The notes below the pieces were generated by a model that was not told the origin of the DNA, searched no databases, and saw nothing but the letters and a program-made list of their open reading frames with translations. From Mesorhizobium loti (GTDB taxonomy: Bacteria > Pseudomonadota > Alphaproteobacteria > Rhizobiales > Rhizobiaceae), in contig NZ_LPWA01000046.1 of assembly GCF_001510895.1 (NCBI RefSeq), forward strand, positions 62,001 through 126,000: 64,000 nt of DNA. The letters are read 5' to 3'. Numbering within the stretch: position 1 is the first letter of the stretch; the number at the start of each line of letters is the position of its first letter. The position numbers and the translations under genes were made by a program. Below, one piece after another: positions 11,001 to 20,721 of this stretch.

Positions 11001-11187
11001 CGACCGACGTCGCCATCGTCTCCGGCGAAGCGCCGGGCAGCTGGGCCGAGACGTTGACCACCGGGAATTCGGCGCTCGGCAGCGCCGCGACCGGCAGGAA
11101 CTTGTAGGCAAAGATTCCGCCCAGCACGAGGGCGAACGACATCAGAAGCGTCGCGACGGGCCTGCGTATGCAGAATTCGGAGATCAT
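8030..11187 (-). CDS. RND-family efflux permease (MdtB/MdtC-like), frame broken near 10252-10257
   Basis: About 1,050 residues, full length for a hydrophobe/amphiphile efflux RND pump, split over two frames. The N-terminal 320 residues (MISEFCIRRPVATLL, one membrane helix, start of the porter domain) end in a shifted tail after SFQDQMPA. The remainder reopens in the next frame with SIKLLNDRSTSIR, the membrane helices and the conserved VGLVVDDAIVMLENI segment containing the paired aspartates of the proton relay. One missing base in GC-rich sequence near 10255 accounts for the break. The ATG overlaps the stop of the adaptor gene (ATGA). Function: proton-driven export through the inner membrane with the adaptor; no outer-membrane channel gene is present here. 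Confidence 0.88.
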
Positions 11188-12472
11188 GGCCGCGCCCCGC
11201 CGGCCTTGTCGGCTTCCGCGACCTTGGGAGCGACCTGATCGGCGCCGTTGCCGGCCGTCTTGCCTTCGTGCACGGCGGCGCCGTCCTTCAGCCTGGTCTG
11301 GCCTTCGACGACAACCTTTTCACCGCTCTTCAGCCCCTGGCTGATGGCGCTGTTTTCGCCTTCCGTCAGCGCCACCTGCACCGGTCGCATCTCGACGGTG
11401 TTGTCGGGCTTGACCACATAGACGAAGGAGCCCTTCTGGCTGGGCTGCACCGCGACCGTCGGCACCGAGGTCATTTGCGGCATGGTGCCGGCGTCGAGCA
11501 CGACGTTCACATACTGACCGGGCCACAGCGAGAGATCGGAGTTCGGTATGCTCGCCCGCGTGGCGATGGTGCCGGAGGCGGTGTCGACGCTGGAATCGAC
11601 GAAGTCGAGCGTGCCCTTGCCGATCGGCGTGGGAACGCCGTCCTTGGTCAAGGTGACGGCGCCTGCTGCGGGTTCGCCAGCGCCTTGTGCAGCAGCGCCA
11701 GATTGCTCTCCGGCAAAGTGAAATTCACCTGCAGAGGGTCCATCTGCGTGATGGTGACAAGCGGTGTCGTGGTGCTGTTGCCGTTGCTGGTGGTCACCAG
11801 ATCGCCGACGGAGACGTTGACCGCTCCCAGCCTGCCGGAGATCGGCGCGGTGATGGTCGCATAGCTCAACTGCACGGCGTCGGAATCGATCGTCGCCTTG
11901 TCGGCGTCTATGGTCGCGGCCGCGGCCTTCTGCGCCGCCAGCGCCTGATCGTAGGTCTGCTGCGTGCCCGCCTGCTTGGCGACGAGGTCCTTGGCACGCT
12001 GCAGATCGGCCTGGGCGCTGACCAGCATCGCCTGGTCCTTGGCGAGCGTCGCCTGGTCCTTGGCCAATTGCGCCTTCAAGGCGCGGTCATCGAGCGAGAA
12101 GAGAAGATCGCCAGCCTTGACCATTTGCCCGTCCTTGACGGCGATCGCCACGATCTGGCTGGAGACACGGGCGTTCACGCTGACCACCGAAGGCGAGGAG
12201 ACGAAGCCGATGGCGTAGCGGCGGATCGGAAAATCGGCGGTCGTCGCGGTCGCCGAAAGGATCGAGGCCGACCGCGGGCCACCACCACCGCCGCCACCCT
12301 TCGGATTGTCCGAAACCTTCGCCGTCTTGTCTGCAGTAGCCGTGCCGGCCTGCTGGCCCGAGATCAATTGCTGGACCTTGCCCATCGTCGCTGGCGAGAA
12401 GTAGAGGCCGGCACCTGCCAGGCAGGCCAGCGCAACGACTGCAAGAGCGATTTTTCCGCGCATCGACACCAT
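11184..12472 (-). CDS. RND efflux periplasmic adaptor (HlyD/MFP family), frame broken near 11660
   Basis: About 425 residues in two frames. The first part has an N-terminal membrane anchor or signal (KIALAVVALACLAGAGLYF), a glycine-rich linker, the lipoyl-like half VNARVSSQIVAIAVKDGQMVKAGDLLF, a helical hairpin rich in LAKDQ repeats, and the return half ATITAPISGRLG. The frame ends at APSP and resumes with VTLTKDGVPTPIGKG through the beta-barrel and membrane-proximal domains. A single missing base at about 11660 explains it. The start could be ATG 12472 or ATG 12463; the latter is better spaced from GAGGG. Couples the RND pump to an outer-membrane channel. Confidence 0.88.
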
Positions 12473-12605
12473 GCCCTCTACCAGACACGCCGAACCCGGT
12501 GGTCTATTCTAGCTCGATTCACGGCGCCTTGCCGCGATTTTCGCCGAATAGATAGGACAAGGCTTTGGCGGAAAAGGGCCAAAACGCGGCATTACGAAGA
12601 TTTAA

Positions 12606-12618
12606 TGTGCACTGCACA
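12606..12618. promoter_or_regulatory. Perfect palindrome, candidate repressor operator
   Basis: TGTGCA-C-TGCACA is a perfect 13-base palindrome in the gap between the LysE gene and the RND adaptor, about 135 bases upstream of the adaptor start. A partial repeat (TGTGCAG) follows ten bases later. It fits a dimeric repressor site for the efflux operon, but no regulator gene is adjacent, so the assignment is open. Confidence 0.35.
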
Positions 12619-12677
12619 ATCGCTGTGCAGCCGGCTAACGTGCCGTGGCGGCCCCTCGCATCAGGCTGAAAATGACC

Positions 12678-13274
12678 CTATCGGAGCATTGGCCACAGTG
12701 TCGCCGCCAGCAGCAGGCCCATGGCGATGTTGAACCATTTCAGGCGCGCGGGATCCGACAGGAAGCCGCGCAGCGCGGTACCGAATCCGGCCCAGACGGA
12801 GACACTGGGCAGGTTGACGATGGTGAAGGCGATCGAGATCAACGCCACCGAGACGAACGGGTGGTCCGGGTTGGTGTAGACGGCCATGGCGGTGATGGCC
12901 ATCACCCAAGCCTTGGGGTTGACCCACTGGAACGCCGCGGCGTCGATGAAGCGCATCGGCCGCGCCTCCGCCCCGCCCTTGTCGCTCATCGAGCGCGACA
13001 CGGCGATCTTCCAGGCGAGGTAGAGCAGGTAGGCGGCGCCGGCGATCTTCAGGGCCGTGTGCAGCGCCGGAAACGCCGTCAGCACCGCGCCGAGCCCGAA
13101 GCCAACGGCCAGCAACAGGATCAGAAAGCCGATGCTGACGCCCAGCATGTGCGGAACCGTCCTGACGATGCCGAAATTGACGCCGGAGGCCAGCAGCATG
13201 AGGTTGTTCGGCCCCGGCGTGATCGAGGTCACGAAGGCGTAGACAAGCAAAGCAAGGAACGCGTTGAGGGACAT
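12678..13274 (-). CDS. LysE-family translocator (amino acid or metabolite exporter)
   Basis: 198 residues with about six hydrophobic segments and the LysE/RhtB signature TSITPGPNNLMLLASG near the N-terminus; the C-terminal half includes FQWVNPKAWVMAITAMAVY. These proteins export amino acids or related small molecules using the proton gradient. Two adjacent ATGs follow GGAGG. The second (13274) has the better five-base spacing and gives MSLNAFLALLVYAF, the normal start of the family. It lies between ilvN and the RND operon on the same strand but separated by more than 100 bases from both. The substrate cannot be read from sequence. Confidence 0.9.
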   Translation of the reverse strand: MSLNAFLALLVYAFVTSITPGPNNLMLLASGVNFGIVRTVPHMLGVSIGFLILLLAVGFGLGAVLTAFPALHTALKIAGAAYLLYLAWKIAVSRSMSDKGGAEARPMRFIDAAAFQWVNPKAWVMAITAMAVYTNPDHPFVSVALISIAFTIVNLPSVSVWAGFGTALRGFLSDPARLKWFNIAMGLLLAATLWPMLR

Positions 13275-13393
13275 CATATCCTCCCTGGATATGTCAGCCT
13301 TATTGTCCTTTTTTAGCAAACGCGCAAAAGCCACGCACGGGCGACTGCCGGACCAGAGAGAAATTGAAGCAAGCGCGAGGCTGCTCGCCGCCT

Positions 13394-13966
13394 TCACATG
13401 CCCTGCGGGCCGCGGTTCATTGCCGCCACGCCGGTGCGGCAGATCTCGACCAGGCCGAGCGGCTTCATGATGGCGATGAACTGATCGAGCTTCGAGCCCT
13501 TGCCGGTGATCTCGAAGATGAAATGCTCGGTGTTGGCGTCGATGACGCTGGCGCGGAACGCGTCCGCCAGCCTCAGCGCCTCGACACGGGCGTCGCCGGT
13601 GCCGGCGACCTTGACCAGCGCGAGTTCGCGTTCCAGCGGCCGCTCCTGACCGAGCTCATGCGAGCGCACGGTAAGATCGACCACACGGTGCACCGGAACG
13701 ATGCGCTCGAGCTGGTGCTTGATCTGCTCCAGCACATGCGGCGTGCCGCGCGTCACGATGGTGATGCGCGACAGATGTTTTTCGTGCTCGGTCTCGGAGA
13801 CGGTAAGGCTCTCGATGTTGTAGCCGCGTCCGGAGAACAGGCCGATGACGCGGGCAAGCACGCCCGGCTCGTTGTCTACCAGCACGGAAAGCGTGTGCGT
13901 TTCCGGCTTCTCGGTTTCCTTGGCGATGAAATAGGCCGAGCCGGTCGGCTGGAGCTGTGCGTTCAT
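13394..13966 (-). CDS. ilvN: Acetolactate synthase small (regulatory) subunit
   Basis: 190 residues. An N-terminal ACT domain (HTLSVLVDNEPGVLARVIGLFSGRGYNIESLTV) binds valine for feedback control, and the C-terminal domain carries FEITGKGSKLDQFIAIMKPLGLVEICRTGVAAMNRG. It activates and regulates the catalytic subunit encoded just upstream (78-base gap) and so is part of the branched-chain amino acid pathway. Sequence and length are typical of IlvH/IlvN proteins (the name ilvH is also used). Expression should follow the ilvB attenuator. Confidence 0.95.
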   Translation of the reverse strand: MNAQLQPTGSAYFIAKETEKPETHTLSVLVDNEPGVLARVIGLFSGRGYNIESLTVSETEHEKHLSRITIVTRGTPHVLEQIKHQLERIVPVHRVVDLTVRSHELGQERPLERELALVKVAGTGDARVEALRLADAFRASVIDANTEHFIFEITGKGSKLDQFIAIMKPLGLVEICRTGVAAMNRGPQGM

Positions 13967-14044
13967 GGCGTGAATCTCGATTTCAAACTCTTGAGCTAAT
14001 TCTCTGTTTCCACACGGCTTCTTGCAACAAGCCCTGCCCGTCCG

Positions 14045-15841
14045 TCAGACCAATTCCCTGCCCTTGGCGTCGATGGCGTTGGCCACCGCTTCGTCGGTCG
14101 CCTCGTCGGGCAAAAGCATCTCGTTATGCGCCTTGCCGGACGGGATCATCGGGAAGCAGTTGGCCAAAGTCGCCACACGGCAGTCGAACAGCACCGGCTT
14201 CTTGACCGAGATCATCTCCTTGATCGCGTCGTCCAACTCGTCCGGCTTGTCGCAGCGTATGCCGTGGCCGCCATAGGCTTCCGCCAGCTTGACGAAGTCG
14301 GGCATTGCCTCGGTGTAGGAATGCGACAGCCGGTTGCCGTGCAGCAACTGCTGCCACTGGCGCACCATGCCCATATACTGGTTGTTGAGGATGAAGATCT
14401 TGATCGGCGCCTCATACTGCACCGCCGAGCTCATCTCCTGCATGGTCATCTGCACCGAGGCGTCGCCAGCGATGTCGATGACCAGCGCATCCGGATGCGC
14501 GATCTGCACGCCGAGCGCCGCCGGCAGGCCGTAGCCCATCGTGCCCAGGCCGCCCGAGGTCATCCAGCGGTTCGGCTTGTCGAAATGATAGTGCTGCGCC
14601 GCCCACATCTGGTGCTGGCCGACCTCGGTGGTGATGTAGGTGTCGAGATCCTTGGTCAGCGCATAGAGCCGCTGGATCGCGTATTGCGGCATGATGACGT
14701 CATTGTTCATCTTGTAGGCAAGCGAATCCCGCGCGCGCCATTTCGCGATCTGCTCCCACCACGGATAGAGCGCCTTCTTGTCGGCCTTGGCGGTCGCCCG
14801 CCACAGCCGCACCAGGTCTTCCAGCACCCGGCCGACATCGCCCAGGATCGGCACGTCGGTATGGACGTTCTTGTTGATCGATGACGGATCGATGTCGATG
14901 TGGATCTTCTTCGAGTTTGGCGAGAACGCGTTGAGCCGGCCGGTGATGCGGTCGTCGAAACGCGCGCCGATGCAGAGCATCACATCGCAATCATGCATGG
15001 CCATGTTGGCCTCGTAGGTGCCGTGCATGCCGAGCATGCCGACCCAGTTCTTGCCCGAAGCCGGATAGGCGCCGAGCCCCATCAGCGTCGAGGTGATCGG
15101 GAAGCCGGTGAGGTCGACCAGCTCGCGTAGCAGATGGCTGGCCTCCGGGCCGGAGTTGATCACGCCGCCGCCGCTGTAGATGATCGGCTTCTTGGCGCCG
15201 GCCATCAGCTCGACGGCAGCCTTGACCTTCTCCAGATCGCCCTGGACCTTCGGCTGGTAGCTGGTGCGCGGCGCCGTCTGCGGCGGCACGTAGACGCCCT
15301 TGGCGAACTGCACGTCCTTCGGAATGTCGACCACGACCGGGCCGGGTCGCCCGGTGGTCGCCACATGGAAGGCCTCATGGATGGTGGCGGCCAGCTCGTT
15401 GACGTCCTTCACCAGCCAGTTGTGCTTGGTGCAGGGACGCGTGATGCCGACCGTGTCGCATTCCTGGAAGGCGTCGGAGCCGATCAGCGACGTCGGCACC
15501 TGGCCGGTGAGACAGACCAGCGGAATGGAATCCATCAGCGCGTCCTGCAGCGGCGTCACCGCATTGGTGGCGCCGGGGCCGGACGTCACCAAGAGCACGC
15601 CGGCCTTGCCGGTCGAACGGGCATAACCCTCGGCGGCATGGCCGGCGCCCTGCTCGTGCCTGACCAGGATGTGTTCGACGTCGTCTTGTTGGAAAATTTC
15701 ATCGTAGATCGGGAGAACGGCGCCGCCCGGGTAGCCGAAGACGTGCTTGACGCCGTTGTCCTTCAGCGCCTGCACCACCATCTCGGCGCCAGTCATTTCG
15801 GCTCTTGGCATCTCACGCCGCTCGTTCCGTTCGTTGCTCAT
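14045..15841 (-). CDS. ilvB: Acetolactate synthase large (catalytic) subunit
   Basis: 598 residues, a thiamine-diphosphate enzyme making 2-acetolactate or 2-aceto-2-hydroxybutyrate, the first common step of valine, leucine and isoleucine synthesis. Seen: GYPGGAVLPIYDE with HEQGAGHAAEGYAR (catalytic Glu in RHEQGAGHA), the FAD/TPP domains, and the TPP motif GDASVQMTMQE...NNQYMG. The ATG at 15841 (MSNERNERREMPRAEMTGAEM) is preferred. A longer frame starting with TTG at 15904 would begin inside the terminator hairpin of the upstream leader. The gene is also called ilvI. Confidence 0.96.
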   Translation of the reverse strand: MSNERNERREMPRAEMTGAEMVVQALKDNGVKHVFGYPGGAVLPIYDEIFQQDDVEHILVRHEQGAGHAAEGYARSTGKAGVLLVTSGPGATNAVTPLQDALMDSIPLVCLTGQVPTSLIGSDAFQECDTVGITRPCTKHNWLVKDVNELAATIHEAFHVATTGRPGPVVVDIPKDVQFAKGVYVPPQTAPRTSYQPKVQGDLEKVKAAVELMAGAKKPIIYSGGGVINSGPEASHLLRELVDLTGFPITSTLMGLGAYPASGKNWVGMLGMHGTYEANMAMHDCDVMLCIGARFDDRITGRLNAFSPNSKKIHIDIDPSSINKNVHTDVPILGDVGRVLEDLVRLWRATAKADKKALYPWWEQIAKWRARDSLAYKMNNDVIMPQYAIQRLYALTKDLDTYITTEVGQHQMWAAQHYHFDKPNRWMTSGGLGTMGYGLPAALGVQIAHPDALVIDIAGDASVQMTMQEMSSAVQYEAPIKIFILNNQYMGMVRQWQQLLHGNRLSHSYTEAMPDFVKLAEAYGGHGIRCDKPDELDDAIKEMISVKKPVLFDCRVATLANCFPMIPSGKAHNEMLLPDEATDEAVANAIDAKGRELV

Positions 15842-15901
15842 CGGTCTGGTCCCGTACTGTTCGCCATCTGGCGATTGCTGGTCGTTTAGTTGGATTTTGG
15901 G

Positions 15902-15927
15902 CAATAAAAAAGGCCCCCGAGGGAGCC
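15902..15927 (-). terminator. Attenuator terminator of the ilvB leader
   Basis: On the minus strand a GC-rich hairpin (AGGCTCCC-TCG-GGGGGCCT) runs straight into a TTTTTT tract, about 60 bases before the ilvB start and 35 bases after the leader-peptide stop. A strong intrinsic terminator between a branched-chain-rich leader peptide and ilvB is the classical layout of transcription attenuation. Alternative (antiterminator) pairings with the GGCGGT/ACCGCC hairpin around the leader stop are possible. Confidence 0.85.
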
Positions 15928-15961
15928 TGTGGGATGCGCATGGGAGGTTTTCGCCCGGCGG

Positions 15962-16012
15962 TTACACCGCCTTGCCCACGCGCCAGCCTACGAGAATGAG
16001 TGCTGTTTTCAT
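15962..16012 (-). CDS. ilvB leader peptide (attenuation control)
   Basis: A 16-codon frame, MKTALILVGWRVGKAV then TAA, lies between the promoter region and the intrinsic terminator in front of ilvB. The run Leu-Ile-Leu-Val and further Val codons near the stop are what is expected of a peptide that senses charged branched-chain tRNAs by ribosome stalling. Too short for normal gene calling. Leader peptides of this type are known upstream of ilv genes in proteobacteria. No experimental support is available here, but frame, composition and position agree. Confidence 0.8.
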   Translation of the reverse strand: MKTALILVGWRVGKAV

Positions 16013-16131
16013 GGGCGCGGACAATAAGGGCCAAAGCGCGGGCGCGTCAATGGGGTACCGCGCGAATTCACCTGCCTGTGAAAACAGTGCCCTTGCGGGC
16101 TACCATAGTACAGTTGAGCGCACCTTTCCGA

Positions 16132-16145
16132 GGCACCACTATTGC
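16132..16145 (+). promoter_or_regulatory. Candidate sigma-54 promoter of the AcoR-like activator gene
   Basis: AGGCACcactaTTGCC has GG and GC exactly ten bases apart, fitting the -24/-12 consensus TGGCAC-N5-TTGC. The start codon of the activator follows 33 bases later. A perfect palindrome ATTGCC-TT-GGCAAT (16141-16154) overlaps the -12 element. This suggests that the activator gene is itself RpoN-dependent and perhaps autoregulated. Confidence 0.5.
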
Positions 16146-16178
16146 CTTGGCAATGGACGTTGCCTGCGAGGAGGACGC

Positions 16179-18101
<1,923 letters not shown>

Positions 18102-18102
18102 C

Positions 18103-18149
18103 GTTGCAGCGGCCGTGGCGCGCTGTAGCGCGCGCAACACCCAGCGCAA
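18103..18149 (+). promoter_or_regulatory. Candidate upstream activator sites
   Basis: Between the activator stop and the -24 element lie GTTGC (18103-18107) and GCAAC (18134-18138) enclosing the palindrome CGCGCT-GT-AGCGCG (18119-18132), with a further GCAAC just after. The position, about 85-115 bases upstream of the -24/-12 promoter, is where enhancer-binding proteins act. The symmetry is seen; binding is inferred. Confidence 0.4.
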
Positions 18150-18218
18150 CAGGCGGGATCCCGTAGGCCTTTCCTAACGAACTGATTTCATTGTGGTTTA
18201 TCCCTTGGCGCAGTGGCT

Positions 18219-18232
18219 GGCACATCGTTTGC
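18219..18232 (+). promoter_or_regulatory. Sigma-54 (-24/-12) promoter of the monooxygenase gene
   Basis: TGGCACatcgtTTGCA matches the RpoN consensus closely, with the invariant GG (18219-18220) and GC (18231-18232) separated by ten bases. Transcription would start near 18244, leaving a leader of about 25 bases with a GGAGGAGAA ribosome site before the ATG at 18270. The adjacent upstream gene encodes a sigma-54 activator. Confidence 0.85.
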
Positions 18233-18269
18233 AATGCATTTCCGGACTCTAGCAAGCGGAGGAGAACAC

Positions 18270-20078
18270 ATGCTCGAGAGGACACCCACCACCAAGGCGC
18301 AGGCGCTGCTCGACAAATTCGGCAGGGCGCTGGAAGCCGGCGACATCGATGCCGCCATCAACTGCTTCCAGGCTGACTGTTACTGGCGCGACCTCGTCGC
18401 GTTCACCTGGAACCTGAAGACGATGGAGGGCCGCGACCAGGTCCGCGACATGCTGCAGGCGACGCTGGCCAATACCAAACCGACCGGCTGGACGGTCGCC
18501 GAAGGGGAGGAAGCGACCGAGGACGGCGGCCTCATCACCGCGTGGATCACTTTCGAGACCGGCGTGGCACGCGGCTTTGGCCTCGTGCGGTTCAAAGGCG
18601 ACCTCATCTGGACGCTGCTGACCACCATTGCGGAACTGAAAGGCCACGAGGAGAAGGCGGGCTTCACCCGCCCGCTCGGCGCCAAGCATGGCCACGGCAA
18701 GGGCCGCAAGACATGGCGCGAGGAGCGCGACGACGAGATCGCCGAACTCGGCCACAGCAAGCAGCCCTATGTCGTCATCATCGGCGGCGGCCAGGGCGGC
18801 ATCGCACTCGGCGCCCGGCTGAAGCAGCTCGGCGTGCCGGCCATAATCGTGGAAAAGAACGAGCGTCCGGGCGACTCCTGGCGCAAACGCTACAAGTCGC
18901 TCTGCCTGCACGACCCGGTCTGGTACGATCACTTGCCCTATATCGACTTTCCGAAGAACTGGCCGGTCTTCGCGCCGAAGGACAAGATCGGCGACTGGCT
19001 GGAGATGTACACCAAGGTGATGGAGCTGAACTATTGGAACTCCACCACCGCGAAATCCGCCACGTACGACGAGAAGGCCAAGGAATGGACTGTCGTCGTC
19101 GAACGCGACGGCAAGGAGATCGTGCTCAAGCCCAAGCAGCTGGTGCTGGCGACCGGCATGTCCGGCAAGGCGAATTGGCCGAAATACAAGGGCCAGGACA
19201 TCTTCAAGGGTGAGCAGCAGCATTCCTCGATTCATCCCGGCCCGGACAAATACCGCGGCAAGAAGGTCGTCGTCATCGGCTCCAACAACTCCGCGCACGA
19301 CATCTGCGCGGCGCTCTGGGAAGCAGGCGTGGACGTGACCATGGTGCAGCGCTCGTCCACGCACATCGTGAAGTCCGACACGCTGATGGATATCGGCCTT
19401 GGCGCCCTCTATTCGGAGCAGGCGGTCGAGAACGGCATGACGACGCGAAAAGCGGACATGATCTTCGCCTCCCTGCCCTACCGCATCCTGCACGAATTCC
19501 AGATTCCGCTTTACCAGCAGATGAAGGAGCGCGACGCGAAATTCTATGAGGATCTGGAAAAGGCCGGCTTCATGCTCGACTGGGGCGATGACGGCTCGGG
19601 TCTGTTCATGAAGTACCTGCGCCGCGGTTCCGGCTATTACATCGATGTCGGCGCCTGCGACCTCGTCATCGACGGCTCGATCAAGCTCAAGAGCGGCCCG
19701 GGTGCTGCGGTGCAGGAACTCACCGAGACCGGCGTGAAATTCGTCGACGGCACCGAACTGCCGGCCGATCTGGTGATCTACGCCACCGGCTATGGCTCGA
19801 TGAACGGATGGGCTGCCGACCTCATCTCAAAGGAAGTGGCGGACAAGGTCGGCAAGGTGTGGGGCCTCGGCTCCAGCACCACCAAGGATCCCGGCCCGTG
19901 GGAAGGCGAGCAGCGCAACATGTGGAAGCCGACGCAGCAGGAAGCGCTGTGGTTCCACGGCGGCAACCTCCATCAGTCGCGCCACTATTCGCAGTATCTG
20001 TCGCTGCAGTTGAAGGCCCGCCAGGTCGGCTTGCCGACGCCCGTCTACGGGCTGCAGCAGGTGCACCATAAGAGCTGA
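18270..20078 (+). CDS. NTF2-like domain fused to flavin-containing monooxygenase
   Basis: 602 residues. Residues 1 to about 130 look like an NTF2/SnoaL fold (LDKFGRALEAGDIDAAINCFQADCYWRDL...GRDQVRDML). The rest is a class B flavoprotein monooxygenase: FAD Rossmann motif GGGQGG at 172-177, the fingerprint FKGEQQHSSIHP at 312-323, and a second NADPH Rossmann motif IGSNNSAHD at 336-344. In Baeyer-Villiger enzymes the fingerprint is FxGxxxHxxxW and in FMOs FxGxxxHxxxY/F; here the last position is His, so the class is uncertain. It probably hydroxylates or inserts oxygen into a small ketone, amine or sulphide. A sigma-54 promoter and activator lie immediately upstream. Substrate unknown. Confidence 0.88.
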   Translation: MLERTPTTKAQALLDKFGRALEAGDIDAAINCFQADCYWRDLVAFTWNLKTMEGRDQVRDMLQATLANTKPTGWTVAEGEEATEDGGLITAWITFETGVARGFGLVRFKGDLIWTLLTTIAELKGHEEKAGFTRPLGAKHGHGKGRKTWREERDDEIAELGHSKQPYVVIIGGGQGGIALGARLKQLGVPAIIVEKNERPGDSWRKRYKSLCLHDPVWYDHLPYIDFPKNWPVFAPKDKIGDWLEMYTKVMELNYWNSTTAKSATYDEKAKEWTVVVERDGKEIVLKPKQLVLATGMSGKANWPKYKGQDIFKGEQQHSSIHPGPDKYRGKKVVVIGSNNSAHDICAALWEAGVDVTMVQRSSTHIVKSDTLMDIGLGALYSEQAVENGMTTRKADMIFASLPYRILHEFQIPLYQQMKERDAKFYEDLEKAGFMLDWGDDGSGLFMKYLRRGSGYYIDVGACDLVIDGSIKLKSGPGAAVQELTETGVKFVDGTELPADLVIYATGYGSMNGWAADLISKEVADKVGKVWGLGSSTTKDPGPWEGEQRNMWKPTQQEALWFHGGNLHQSRHYSQYLSLQLKARQVGLPTPVYGLQQVHHKS

Positions 20079-20100
20079 CGAAGACCTCACGCAACGCGAT

Positions 20101-20126
20101 GGAAGCCCGGCCACGGCCGGGCTTCC
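20101..20126. terminator. Bidirectional terminator hairpin
   Basis: A perfect 12-base-pair stem (GGAAGCCCGGCC / GGCCGGGCTTCC) with a two-base apex lies between the convergent monooxygenase and tmpB-like genes, 22 bases after one stop and 4 bases before the other. A short T-rich stretch follows on the plus strand. It probably ends transcription from both sides. Confidence 0.7.
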
Positions 20127-20130
20127 ATGT

Positions 20131-20721
20131 TTATGCCGCCTTCTGTGCCGCGAACTTCTTCACCACCCGCTCCAGCAACGGCACGTAGTCGCGAAAGGCG
20201 CGCGTCTTCATGTTGGCGACCTTGCCGCCTTCATCCCAGATGCGCACGCGCACCGCTTCCTCATGGAACGGATTGCCGCGGAACGCTTCCACCTCCGCGG
20301 CGTTCATCGGCCCGCCCTGCAGCGACAGCGTGTGGACCGAGGCCGGCGACAGCTTGCTGAAATAGGTCGGATCGGTGGCGCAGAGATAGCGCTTGGCCGC
20401 AACATGCAACCTGACGCATTCGACGATGACCGGCGGAAAGAATGGTGCCAGCACTTCGCCGCCCGCCTCGTCATGGTGCTTGTCCTCGACATCGTCGGGC
20501 GAATAGGTGCCGAACTCGCTTGTATAGTGGCCAATGTCGTGCAGAAGCGCTGCCGCCACCAACTCCTCCGGCGCGCCGTCCTGTTCCGCAAGCCAAGCGC
20601 CTTGGAGCATGTGCTCCGACATGGTGACGGGCTCGCCGAGATAGGATTCCGCCCCGCGCCGCTCGAAGATATCGGCGATGAACTCGACGATGTTGCCGGT
20701 GTTCAATTCCTGCGGGTTCAT
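20131..20721 (-). CDS. tmpB: HD-domain diiron oxygenase, TmpB/PhnZ-like (C-P bond cleavage)
   Basis: 196 residues. PhnZ residues can be matched one by one: Tyr27-x-x-Glu30 (PhnZ Y24, E27), His37 (H34), His61-Asp62 in LLHDIGH (H58, D59), His83 in KHHDEAGGE (H80), His106 with Lys110 in LHVAAKRYL (H104, K108) and Asp163 in RIWDEGG (D161). PhnZ/TmpB enzymes are mixed-valent diiron oxygenases that cleave the C-P bond of a 1-hydroxylated alkylphosphonate. The partner gene upstream encodes a gamma-butyrobetaine-hydroxylase-like enzyme and overlaps it (ATGA), the pairing known for TmpA/TmpB. Expected reaction: (R)-1-hydroxy-2-trimethylaminoethylphosphonate to glycine betaine plus phosphate. Substrate choice over PhnZ is inferred from the partner. 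Confidence 0.8.
   Translation of the reverse strand: MNPQELNTGNIVEFIADIFERRGAESYLGEPVTMSEHMLQGAWLAEQDGAPEELVAAALLHDIGHYTSEFGTYSPDDVEDKHHDEAGGEVLAPFFPPVIVECVRLHVAAKRYLCATDPTYFSKLSPASVHTLSLQGGPMNAAEVEAFRGNPFHEEAVRVRIWDEGGKVANMKTRAFRDYVPLLERVVKKFAAQKAA

Noticed and set aside
18249..19493. 414-codon open frame opposite the monooxygenase
   Set aside because: Antisense shadow of a gene with clear domains and promoter.
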